DNA of 64,000 nucleotides from Pseudomonadota bacterium (GTDB lineage Bacteria > Pseudomonadota > Gammaproteobacteria > Pseudomonadales > Moraxellaceae), in NCBI GenBank assembly GCA_021781515.1, contig JAJXWR010000001.1, positions 26,283-90,282 on the forward strand. The letters run 5' to 3'. Numbering within the stretch: the first letter of the stretch is position 1; every line of letters begins with the position of its first letter. Below the pieces are notes generated by a model, which was not told where the DNA came from, did no database searches, and was given only the letters and a program-made list of their open reading frames with translations. The position numbers and the translations under genes were made by a program. Positions 56,878 to 64,000 of this stretch are shown one piece after another.

Positions 56878-57669
56878 CTATACAACGGCTGTTTGCATGA
56901 GATTGGCATCAGGATGGCAACTCACCAAGAAGGCCATCATATCAGTGGCATCTTTGCTCACATAGAATTCAGACATCTTCTGGTTGTATTCCAGGCGACG
57001 AGCAGCAGGAACAGTGATAGCATCAATGCCATGACTAATTAGAATCCCATTCATCATCAAACGGGAAGTTCGTTTGTTACCATCATAGAAGAACTGGCTC
57101 ATTGCACCAAACAATGAATAGGCCAGTCCTTGTTCAAAAGGAGGGAGTTTCCTTAATTGTTCAGCACCATTTTCAAACAGGTCAATGAGATTCTGACCGC
57201 CTTTTTCGGTTTTTGGTGGATGGTATCTTTGACCGTTAGGAAGGCTCACACTGACATCTGTGATAACCTCACCTTCACCACGGAAAAATCCAGCATCAAA
57301 AGCTTGTTTCTCCGCAACGATGGCATGAAGAGAGGTGACTGTTTTTCTATCAAACGTGAATTTCCCATCCCTCAACAATTTAATAGCTTCTTCTGTGCTA
57401 CCGATAAGACCAAGAACCTCCTGTTCATCTGAAAGCTTGTGACCACCCACAGTGATGCCGTCAATAAGAGTCTGCACTTCAGGGAATGTGAAGGGGTTCC
57501 CCTCCAACATACTTGCATTCCATACATACTCTGCCAACATTTTTCCAAAGCGAAAATTGGCACGCTTTACATCATGGACAGGAACATTGTCAGGAAAAGC
57601 TGAACGATCCCACTGGAATCCCAATGCACTGAATAACTCTGAATTATCTTGTGCTTTATCCTGACTCAT
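56878..57669 (-). CDS. Fic-domain protein with Gln in place of the catalytic His
   Basis: Fic enzymes transfer AMP or other groups from nucleotides to proteins. ATG 57669 has GAGG eight bases upstream; two in-frame ATGs lie 15-21 bases earlier without one. In the 263-residue product the Fic loop reads QFFYDGNKRTSR, so Gln192 occupies the His position of HxFx(D/E)GN(G/K)RxxR, while the Asp, Asn and both Arg are kept. An inhibitory-helix-like SMLEGN segment lies near residue 52-58. The gene is A/T-rich and uses different codons from its neighbours, suggesting transfer. Confidence 0.85.
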   Translation of the reverse strand: MSQDKAQDNSELFSALGFQWDRSAFPDNVPVHDVKRANFRFGKMLAEYVWNASMLEGNPFTFPEVQTLIDGITVGGHKLSDEQEVLGLIGSTEEAIKLLRDGKFTFDRKTVTSLHAIVAEKQAFDAGFFRGEGEVITDVSVSLPNGQRYHPPKTEKGGQNLIDLFENGAEQLRKLPPFEQGLAYSLFGAMSQFFYDGNKRTSRLMMNGILISHGIDAITVPAARRLEYNQKMSEFYVSKDATDMMAFLVSCHPDANLMQTAVV

Positions 57670-57729
57670 AACCATATCCTCTTTACTCATTAAATTTTAT
57701 CATTATTTTATCAGTTTGTGCCTAAAACT

Positions 57730-57745
57730 CCGCCATGCATGACGG
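57730..57745 (+). repeat. Palindromic hairpin upstream of the tnpB relic
   Basis: CCGCCATGCATGACGG is a 16-base near-perfect palindrome (one mismatch pair). It lies 70 bases before the broken tnpB, where IS200/IS605 elements carry their subterminal hairpin. It may be the left end of the decayed element. Confidence 0.4.
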
Positions 57746-57816
57746 GGATATCAGCATGCAGTTGCTTGTTGTTTGAATGATATCTATAATATCAGTATAA
57801 GCAGAGGGTTGAGCTA

Positions 57817-58247
57817 TTGGCGACGACAACCTTAACAGTCCGGTTGCGTGACAAGCACGCCAATCTTTTTGTGATGCAAGCGATGGCGGTGAACTTTGTC
57901 TGGAACTATCGGAATAAAATATCCAGTCGCAGCATTCGGGAACGAGGTCACTTTCTTTCCGCTTTCGATCTGCACGCCTACACCACAGGCGCTTTCAAAG
58001 AACCGGGACTCTATTCACAAACGGTTCAGTTCATTGCCGCTGAATACCTGATCCGCCGCAAACTGTTCTCAAGAAAGCATGTCTGGCATGGTGCAAGTTC
58101 TCCGGTTCGCCCCGCTCGCCGGGCTGGATGCCGTTCAATACGGGCGCATCCCAGTGGAAGCATGGCCAGATCTATTTCAACGGCACGTACAAGGTTCGGG
58201 ATAGCTACTTCAATGTGGAGGCACCCCATCGCCACAAGGCTTGTTAA
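57817..58247 (+). pseudogene. tnpB: Truncated and frameshifted tnpB (IS605 OrfB)
   Basis: The first frame reads TTLTVRLRDKHANLFVMQA, NFVWNYRNKI, SAFDLHAYTTGAFKEPGL and SQTVQFIAAEYLIRRKLF, the N-terminal wedge region of TnpB. Near 58090 the frame shifts; continuing in the next frame gives CKFSGSPRSPGWMPFNTGA, WKHGQIYFNGTYKVRDSYF and a TAA. This is roughly the first third of the protein; the RuvC nuclease domain and zinc finger are absent. Non-functional relic. Confidence 0.8.
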
Positions 58248-58272
58248 GGATAGTTTAAACAGGAGAAAATGC

Positions 58273-58626
58273 TATGTCCGTCTTTGTCGTTGAAAAAAAG
58301 CTGCATTGTGTGATCGGACGCCGGTGGTGTTGGTCAGGTATACTAAGTGTCGTGTGGTGAAAGCAATGGTTCCCTCAGGCAAGAAGGCTGTTGTCTATCA
58401 GGGCAAAGTCGCTATTTGTGCTTTAGGTGGTTTTCACATCACCACCGTGTATGGGGGGGGTCAAGGGGTATCTCATCGGCATTGTCAGCAAGTACAGCGA
58501 GCCGATGGATACAGTGACGTTAACGTGGCCAAAAGGGAACGTGATCAGGTACGCCACACAGCAAAGAACGCTGTACGTTCTGCGCTCTGCCTCATCGGCA
58601 TAAATGCCGATGTCTCACGTGTTTAA
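58273..58626 (+). pseudogene. iscB: Decayed iscB-like (RRXRR/HNH) gene
   Basis: A start with good ribosome-binding site (AGGAG) reads MSVFVVEKK, the usual N-terminus of IscB-like proteins, but then diverges. A second frame (58306 to 58626) continues with VVKAMVPSGKKAVVYQGKVA, a GGFHITT block and the RHCQQVQRADGYSD end that matches the C-terminal signature of IscB. The RuvC and HNH middle is missing, so the gene has an internal deletion plus frameshift. Identification rests on remembered family patterns. Confidence 0.55.
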
Positions 58627-58916
58627 TGATGAGTGTAGAACCGGAAGTGGCCGCAGATAAATTGCAAAAAATCCTGCGGCATGCGGTATCGCTGGATGAG
58701 GAAATGATTACGTCTTTTCGTCAAGCCATTGAACTAGGGCGATTTCCAGAAGGACGTCGGTTGGTGTCTGAAGAACTGGCGCTGTGTATTCAGGTGGTTA
58801 TCGCCTGGGAAGCGGTGCATTTACCGGAACAGCAGAGAACTGCCTATATTGACCGTGGTACTAAAATGGAAGGTGAACGTTGTGAGACTGAGGCCCAGTC
58901 CGTTCTACTGCGTTGA
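58626..58916 (+). CDS. DUF1315 (YeaC-like) protein
   Basis: The 96-residue product matches the YeaC pattern: a first helix, then FRQAIELGRFPEGRRLVSEE, LCIQVVIAWEAVHLPEQQRT and a closing basic segment. The function of the family is unknown. The ATG at 58626 overlaps the end of the iscB relic and has no clear ribosome-binding site. The start may have been altered by the insertion; ATG 58629 is an alternative. Confidence 0.8.
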   Translation: MMSVEPEVAADKLQKILRHAVSLDEEMITSFRQAIELGRFPEGRRLVSEELALCIQVVIAWEAVHLPEQQRTAYIDRGTKMEGERCETEAQSVLLR

Positions 58917-59002
58917 TCTCTGGAGTCAGTGGCCCAGAAAATTTGTACTGGTGTATGATTTAAATATTCGGGTTATTGATTAATCCAGAGTTAGATGATT
59001 GT

Positions 59003-59896
59003 ATGGGTAAAATGTCTACAAAGGTGGTCAGGGTTTTTGAAAGAGAACTTCGGCAAAAAATACTTGATTCGGATAAATTAGCAACTATTGATTATCACTC
59101 TATCCTGGGTATGAGTACCGTGGAGTTAAAGCAGAGAATGCTCGAGGAAGGCATCGCCTGTCAGCATAATTTTTATGTAGAAATGCTTAATCTTGCACAG
59201 CTTTTTCTAGAAGCAGTTCTTGGATTGGCCGCTTTTCGTCAAGTGAATAATTTTATTGCAAAATGGCAGGATATTTATGACCCATCTTATCCACCGTTCA
59301 GTCCGATCACGCTATCTTGTTTTAATACGTGGTCAATGTTTGATGTGACCTTTGGTAGCGATAAGGAAACATTAGGTGGCTGTTTTTTAGCTATTGCCAG
59401 TCAATTGTCTCTTAATGAAATTTATTTACAGATTGCCAGGAATCTCGATAAATCACGGTTAGGGATTTATCTGGTGCTGGGAGGTGATGGACGTTCTGTA
59501 AATCTTTGTGAACTGGTGACAAACAGAGTGATAGTCGCCGACTGTGTTTCTGGTTATAAAGCGGTGCCAGGTGATCTTCTGTTAGTTCGACTGGTTCCTC
59601 AGGTGTTGGCGCAGTCAACACGTTATGTGATGCTGACTACTCCTTATCAACTCATCAGACAAAAACCGCAGGAATGGCTTCAGTATTTTGCACGTCATGC
59701 AATTATTCCCGATCAGATGTCGTCAGAGGAAAAACTGTACCGCCATATGAAATATGGCAAAAATCCAATGTACTGGATTGAATTTATTTTTTATGGATAC
59801 TGCAATTACCGTGAGGAAGTTATTTTTATGACCGGTTTTCCCGATCAGACGCATACGCAGCCGGCACATAATGATTACCAGAAAAAGCTGAGATAA
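59003..59896 (+). CDS. Hypothetical protein
   Basis: I do not recognise this protein of 297 residues (from ATG 59003; the frame is open to 58976 and ATG 59012 is possible). It has no signal peptide or membrane segment, is mixed alpha/beta, and shows no catalytic motif I can name; recognisable pieces are SFRELRQKI-like ERELRQKILDSDKLATIDY, LGIYLVLGGDGRSVNL, and a Tyr/Met-rich C-terminal part. Composition is more A/T-rich than the flanking genes. Confidence 0.6.
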   Translation: MGKMSTKVVRVFERELRQKILDSDKLATIDYHSILGMSTVELKQRMLEEGIACQHNFYVEMLNLAQLFLEAVLGLAAFRQVNNFIAKWQDIYDPSYPPFSPITLSCFNTWSMFDVTFGSDKETLGGCFLAIASQLSLNEIYLQIARNLDKSRLGIYLVLGGDGRSVNLCELVTNRVIVADCVSGYKAVPGDLLLVRLVPQVLAQSTRYVMLTTPYQLIRQKPQEWLQYFARHAIIPDQMSSEEKLYRHMKYGKNPMYWIEFIFYGYCNYREEVIFMTGFPDQTHTQPAHNDYQKKLR

Positions 59897-59957
59897 GCTG
59901 CTGGCTGGATGACTGGGGGTGTGCCGTTGCGGTTGCACGTAGAAGGCAAGGAGTGGC

Positions 59958-60392
59958 TCACCAGCGAAATTTGTTCCATTGTTCTGGATTGGCCCAGTAG
60001 CTGGAATTGAGCCAGGTCGGAACGTCCCGGTAACTGAAAATCGAGTATCCCCAGAGGAGATATGCCTCCTCGGTCCCGGTGCCTGGCTGCGGATCTTGCA
60101 GCAACCTGCTGAACCCCAGTGCCCGCAGGTTGATCGGTGTGTTTTCCGGAAGTAGCGCCAGCACCTGTTGTGCCCGGATATCGCGGGCCTGTGCCAGACG
60201 TTGCTGGATTTCTGTCGTGGTGAGCGTCTTGCCACTCGTGAGAATCGCCAGATGAAAGCGTGGATGTTGTGCCGGAATATGGTCGAAAAGTACCATGTCC
60301 TCCGGCTTGAACGGAATGACCGAAACGTCTGGCCGCTGTCGGTCAAGAATCAACAATGGCAAAGGTGGGCACAACGACTGGAGATAGTTCAT
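59958..60392 (-). CDS. DUF6231-family protein
   Basis: A 144-residue protein (from ATG 60392; an upstream ATG at 60416 is possible) resembling the small Pseudomonas-type family DUF6231: LLILDRQRPDVSVIPFK at the start, a middle ALGFSRLLQ segment and the ending TWLNSSYWANPEQWNKFRW. The function is unknown. It is divergent to the DUF2797 gene, 47 bases away. Confidence 0.75.
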   Translation of the reverse strand: MNYLQSLCPPLPLLILDRQRPDVSVIPFKPEDMVLFDHIPAQHPRFHLAILTSGKTLTTTEIQQRLAQARDIRAQQVLALLPENTPINLRALGFSRLLQDPQPGTGTEEAYLLWGYSIFSYRDVPTWLNSSYWANPEQWNKFRW

Positions 60393-60439
60393 AATACCGG
60401 TATGCTCTTTATGCATGGCAAGCGCTATTTCAGATCGAG

Positions 60440-61282
60440 ATGGAGATTATGTTGGGAGTACGGCTGCAAGGGACATTGTCCAGACTCAAGGCGTATTCAA
60501 CCACCGCCCTTGGGGGAGAGGTGCGCTATGAATGTGTGGTGGGATCGCAATCCGTACCGTTAACCCCTGGCAGTCAACTGCGGATTATACCGGAGGGGGG
60601 TATTGTTTGTCAGCATTGCCAACGGCCCACCCGAAAAAGTTATCAACAGGGGTATTGTTATCCTTGTTTCACCCGTTTGGCTGCCTGTGATCTTTGTGTA
60701 CTGAAACCAGAGCAATGTCATTATGCGGAGGGAACCTGCAGAGAACCTGCGTGGGGTGAACAGCATTGCATGGTGCCACATTGGGTGTATCTGGCGAACT
60801 CGACTGGGGTCAAGGTGGGGATTACTCGCAAATCACAGGGCATACTGCGCTGGATGGATCAGGGGGCCGTGGCTGCTTTGCCGGTGTTTGAAGTCAGTTC
60901 TAGGTACTACTCGGGTCTGATTGAAGTGGCGATGGCGGAGTATGTGCCAGACAAGACTCAATGGCGGGCATTGTTGCGCGGCGCACCGGCAGCCGTGGAT
61001 TTGCTGGCTGTGCGCGATGAATTGCTGCAACGCTGTGCAGCGACGTTGTCGGCACTGGACTTGCGTTTTCCCGGAGGACGACTGCGAATGGATTCCCCGG
61101 TCTGTCACTTCGAGTATCCAGTGCAAAAATATCCGGAAAAAATCAAGGCACTGTCGCTGGATAATCACAATACCGTCGAGGGGGAACTGTGGGGGATCAA
61201 GGGGCAGTACCTGCTATTGAGTACGGGTGTTTTTAATGTACGCAATTTTTCAGCTTATCAGGTGACTCTGGAGGTTTTTTGA
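60440..61282 (+). CDS. DUF2797 protein with cysteine-rich zinc-binding region
   Basis: The 280 residues have a Cys-rich N-terminal half (CQHCQRPTRKSYQQGYCYPC, then CDLCVLKPEQCH), consistent with one or two zinc sites, followed by the PHWVYLANSTGVKVGITR segment that resembles a GIY-YIG-type fold (VYLANSxxVKVGI). Family function is unknown. It is adjacent to pepN, whose ATG overlaps the last base of its stop codon. Confidence 0.87.
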   Translation: MEIMLGVRLQGTLSRLKAYSTTALGGEVRYECVVGSQSVPLTPGSQLRIIPEGGIVCQHCQRPTRKSYQQGYCYPCFTRLAACDLCVLKPEQCHYAEGTCREPAWGEQHCMVPHWVYLANSTGVKVGITRKSQGILRWMDQGAVAALPVFEVSSRYYSGLIEVAMAEYVPDKTQWRALLRGAPAAVDLLAVRDELLQRCAATLSALDLRFPGGRLRMDSPVCHFEYPVQKYPEKIKALSLDNHNTVEGELWGIKGQYLLLSTGVFNVRNFSAYQVTLEVF

Positions 61283-63819
61283 TGCAGAAGGAAATTTTTC
61301 TCAGCGATTATCGGGCACCAGCCTGGCGTATCAGTACAATTGATCTGGTGCTGGATATCCATGACGGTTATACCGAGGTGGAGTCTACACTGCAGGTGAT
61401 TCGCTGTGATCCGACGGTAAATCTGTTGGTATTACAGGGAGAGTCGCTGGAATTATTGTGGCTGGAGCGCGATGGACAACGATTGTCAGCATCGGAGTAT
61501 GTCGTTTTGCCCGACGGTCTGGCGTTGCCGTTTACTGCGGATCAAGGAGTGGTTCGCAGTGTGGTACGGATTGATCCTGCGCATAATACGACGCTGGAGG
61601 GATTTTACGCCTCCGGACCTATATTGTGTACCCAATGTGAACCTGAAGGGTTCCGGCACATTACCTGGTTTATTGATCGCCCTGATCAGTTAGCCCGTTT
61701 TACGACCACACTAAAAGCGGATCAGCAACGTTACCCGGTGTTATTGGCCAATGGCAACCGGATTGCCGCAGGAACACTGGATGGTGGACGGCATTTTGCG
61801 ACATTTAGCGATCCCACACTCAAACCTTCTTATCTGTTTGCGGCGGTAGCTGCTGACCTGAAGGTGCGGCTGGATGAGTTTGTAACGCAAAGCGGTCGGC
61901 GGGTGCAACTGGAGATTTATGCGGAGTCCAGAGATATAGGGCAGTGTGCCTTCGCCTTGAATTCATTAAAAACAGCCATGCGCTGGGATGAAGTGCGCTA
62001 TGGTCGGGAATATGATCTTGATGTTTATGTGATTGTTGCAGTCAGCTATTTCAATATGGGGGCGATGGAAAACAAAGGACTGAATATTTTTAATACGGCC
62101 TGTGTGCTGGCAGACCCGCAGTTGACGACTGATGCGGGTTTTTATCGGGTAGAATCAGTTATTGCCCATGAATATTTGCACAACTGGACAGGGAATCGGG
62201 TGACGTGTCGGGACTGGTTTCAGCTGTGTCTGAAAGAAGGACTGACGGTGTTTCGTGATCAGCAGTTTTCTGCGGAACAGCATTCTCAGGCGGTGCAGCG
62301 TATTGATCAGCTATCGATGTTGAAAACTGTGCAGTTTGCGGAAGATGCTGGGCCGCGCTCGCATCCCGTACGCCCTTCCAGTTATAAGGAAATCAATAAT
62401 TTTTATACGGCCACGGTGTATGAAAAAGGCGCTGAGATTGTGCGTATGCTGCATTGGCGACTAGGGTCTGAGGCTTTTCGCCAAGGTATGGATTGTTATT
62501 TTTCCCGGCATGACGGACAGGCGGTCACCGTTGAAGATTTTATGCAGGCGTTATCCGATGGCTCAGGTATTGATATTAAAGAATTTATGCCATGGTACGA
62601 AATTGCGGGTACACCGGTTATTCAGGTAGAAGAACGTTGGCATGCACAGACGTCTTCCTTTGTACTTAGGTTAACGCAGAGTCAAGCGACATTACTGCCG
62701 GTGCCTTTTCGCCTGGGATTTCTCGATCAGTCCGGACAGCCACTGGCCTGGCATTCTTCGGCTTTTTGCCGGGACGATGCGGTGCTTTTGCGTGAGCGGG
62801 TGACGGAGATCAGTGTGGAGGCAGTAAAGGCAGCACCGGTTCCGGTGTTGCTCAAGGGGTTTTCGGCTCCTGTGCGTCTAGAACGGGTCTGGAAAGAGGC
62901 TGAACTGCGCACGGTGATTATGTATGAGACGGATCCAGTGAGTCGCTGGCTCGCCATACAGGATTGGTGGGTGCTGTTGCTGCACCAACAATTGCAGGCC
63001 AGAGAGAGCAGTTTTGGGGTGTCGGTGGTACAGGTTGCTCATGCGGTATTGCAACAGGCGGAACACGATCCGGCCTGGGTATCGCGGATGTTTCAGTTGC
63101 CGGCTTTTGCGGTGGTTGCTCTTGGACGGTCCCCGGTTGACCCACTCGATTTTTATGCCGTCCGCAGAAAATTGTTGCAGCATCTTGGACGGGCCTTGAA
63201 CTGGAGTCCGTGGTTAGCGGAATTACAGAGTGAGCAGGCGTGTCGCCGAGCGTTGGCAGAAGTGGCATGGACGTTTTATGCAGCGGCCAGTGGCATGTCA
63301 TTCAGTGCTGAGTTGGTGAAAGCTTATGCACAGGCACCGACCATGACCGCCCGTCAGGCCTGTATCGCTCCTTTGTATCATTTGCAGGGAGTCGCTGCCT
63401 CCTGGGTGCGGCAGGACTGGAGCGAACGATATGCAGCGCATCCACTGGTAATGGATCGCTGGTTCAGTATGCAGGCAGGGCACGCAGAAACTACACTGGA
63501 GCAAGTAAAGGCGTTGCTGGACCATCCACAATTTGACTGGAATAACCCGAACCGGGTTCGTTCGGTGCTGGTGAGTCTGGCGCAATCCAATCCGCAGTTT
63601 CATCGCAAAGACGCGGCGGGGTATCAACTCTTGGCCGCCGCTGTCGTGCGATTGGATCGAAGTAATCCACAACTGGCGGCACGGTTATTGTCCATGTGGG
63701 ACACGGTCATGTTGATGCCTGTTGATTATCAGGAACGGGTGCGGCGTACCGCCAGAGAATGTCTGGGGCAATGTCGATCGGCGGATGTCATGGAAATGCG
63801 CGATAAATGGTTGTCGTGA
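61282..63819 (+). CDS. pepN: Aminopeptidase N
   Basis: Zinc aminopeptidase of the M1 family that completes cytosolic peptide degradation downstream of Lon and Clp proteases. I use ATG 61282, which overlaps the preceding TGA and has GGAGG (61270-61274) before it. The 845 residues (E. coli 870) show the exopeptidase motif GAMEN (260-264), zinc motif HEYLH (296-300) with Glu319, and the PepN-type fold domains after about 440. Both catalytic motifs are intact. Confidence 0.96.
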   Translation: MQKEIFLSDYRAPAWRISTIDLVLDIHDGYTEVESTLQVIRCDPTVNLLVLQGESLELLWLERDGQRLSASEYVVLPDGLALPFTADQGVVRSVVRIDPAHNTTLEGFYASGPILCTQCEPEGFRHITWFIDRPDQLARFTTTLKADQQRYPVLLANGNRIAAGTLDGGRHFATFSDPTLKPSYLFAAVAADLKVRLDEFVTQSGRRVQLEIYAESRDIGQCAFALNSLKTAMRWDEVRYGREYDLDVYVIVAVSYFNMGAMENKGLNIFNTACVLADPQLTTDAGFYRVESVIAHEYLHNWTGNRVTCRDWFQLCLKEGLTVFRDQQFSAEQHSQAVQRIDQLSMLKTVQFAEDAGPRSHPVRPSSYKEINNFYTATVYEKGAEIVRMLHWRLGSEAFRQGMDCYFSRHDGQAVTVEDFMQALSDGSGIDIKEFMPWYEIAGTPVIQVEERWHAQTSSFVLRLTQSQATLLPVPFRLGFLDQSGQPLAWHSSAFCRDDAVLLRERVTEISVEAVKAAPVPVLLKGFSAPVRLERVWKEAELRTVIMYETDPVSRWLAIQDWWVLLLHQQLQARESSFGVSVVQVAHAVLQQAEHDPAWVSRMFQLPAFAVVALGRSPVDPLDFYAVRRKLLQHLGRALNWSPWLAELQSEQACRRALAEVAWTFYAAASGMSFSAELVKAYAQAPTMTARQACIAPLYHLQGVAASWVRQDWSERYAAHPLVMDRWFSMQAGHAETTLEQVKALLDHPQFDWNNPNRVRSVLVSLAQSNPQFHRKDAAGYQLLAAAVVRLDRSNPQLAARLLSMWDTVMLMPVDYQERVRRTARECLGQCRSADVMEMRDKWLS

Positions 63820-63916
63820 TCGTTGGTGGTCGAGGAGCAATTAACTGATGCTTGATATTTGCTCATACCTATATATAACTCAAGTTTCGGAGTTCATTTT
63901 CTCATAAAAATTGGCT

Positions 63917-64000
63917 CTAAGTCGCTTCAGACGTGGCTTCCAGGCGTAGTGTGAAACTGTCCATTTGCATGACTTGCACAAAATAGTCTTTTACTTTTTG
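63917..64000 (-). CDS. C-terminal end of an unidentified gene (partial)
   Basis: A minus-strand frame enters from the right edge and stops at 63917, reading QKVKDYFVQVMQMDSFTLRL then EATSEAT. It could be the end of a convergent gene, but 27 residues do not identify a family and chance is not excluded. Confidence 0.35.
   Translation of the reverse strand, partial: QKVKDYFVQVMQMDSFTLRLEATSEAT

Overview
The window reads as a chromosomal segment of a free-living, flagellated gammaproteobacterium of medium GC. The gene content and order (spc/alpha ribosomal operons, rpsP-rimM-trmD-rplS, tig-clpP-clpX-lon-hupB-ppiD, flgA-flgM-flgN-flgZ, prmB-aroC) fit that class. A two-domain fatty acyl-CoA reductase of the Marinobacter type and DUF6231/DUF1315/DUF2797 proteins suggest the Marinobacter/Oceanospirillales/Pseudomonas neighbourhood. 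The assignment is inferred from remembered family similarity; no search was run.

Layout. 1-8.1 kb: end of the spc operon (rplX tail, rplE to secY, rpmJ) and the alpha operon (rpsM, rpsK, rpsD, rpoA, rplQ). An unusual 169-nt gap that can fold separates rplF and rplR. 8.3-12.8 kb: cheV, then rpsP-rimM-trmD-rplS and xerD. 12.6-16.4 kb (minus strand): a membrane diguanylate cyclase whose 3' end is antisense to xerD, and a bepA-like periplasmic protease with a small two-helix membrane protein. 16.8-28.3 kb: etfBA and the proteostasis block tig-clpP-clpX-lon-hupB-ppiD, broken between lon and hupB by a decayed toxin-antitoxin pair and a repeat hairpin. 28.3-35.5 kb: bioD, a small possibly flagellum-related protein, a GNAT-like protein overlapping a ureohydrolase-like protein, two half-size EamA transporters facing them, prmB-aroC, and an exported protein of unknown role. 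35.8-43.6 kb: a chemoreceptor, an AI-2E/PerM-type membrane protein, another exported unknown, a patatin-like phospholipase, and flgA-flgM-flgN-flgZ with a near-consensus sigma-28 promoter before flgM. 43.8-52.7 kb: an Ala/Pro-rich lipoprotein, a YgjP-type metalloprotein, fatty acyl-CoA reductase, aspartate-type aminotransferase, uvrB, gltX, tRNA-Ala(GGC) and tRNA-Glu(TTC). 53.2-56.7 kb: a tight operon of a coiled-coil protein, a cNMP-binding/rhodanese protein and nadK. 56.9-58.6 kb: an accessory patch with a Fic protein lacking the catalytic His, a broken tnpB and a broken iscB. 58.6-64 kb: DUF1315, an unknown, DUF6231, DUF2797, pepN and the end of a further gene.

Most of the window is core housekeeping. 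The parts most worth a second look are the adjacent TnpB and IscB relics, the GNAT/ureohydrolase/EamA cassette, the coiled-coil/cNMP-rhodanese/NadK operon, the acidic tail on HU, the degraded toxin-antitoxin locus after lon, and a recurring habit of short tandem duplications in intergenic DNA. I found no CRISPR array, prophage or intact insertion sequence, and nothing I can defend as a complete new defence system.
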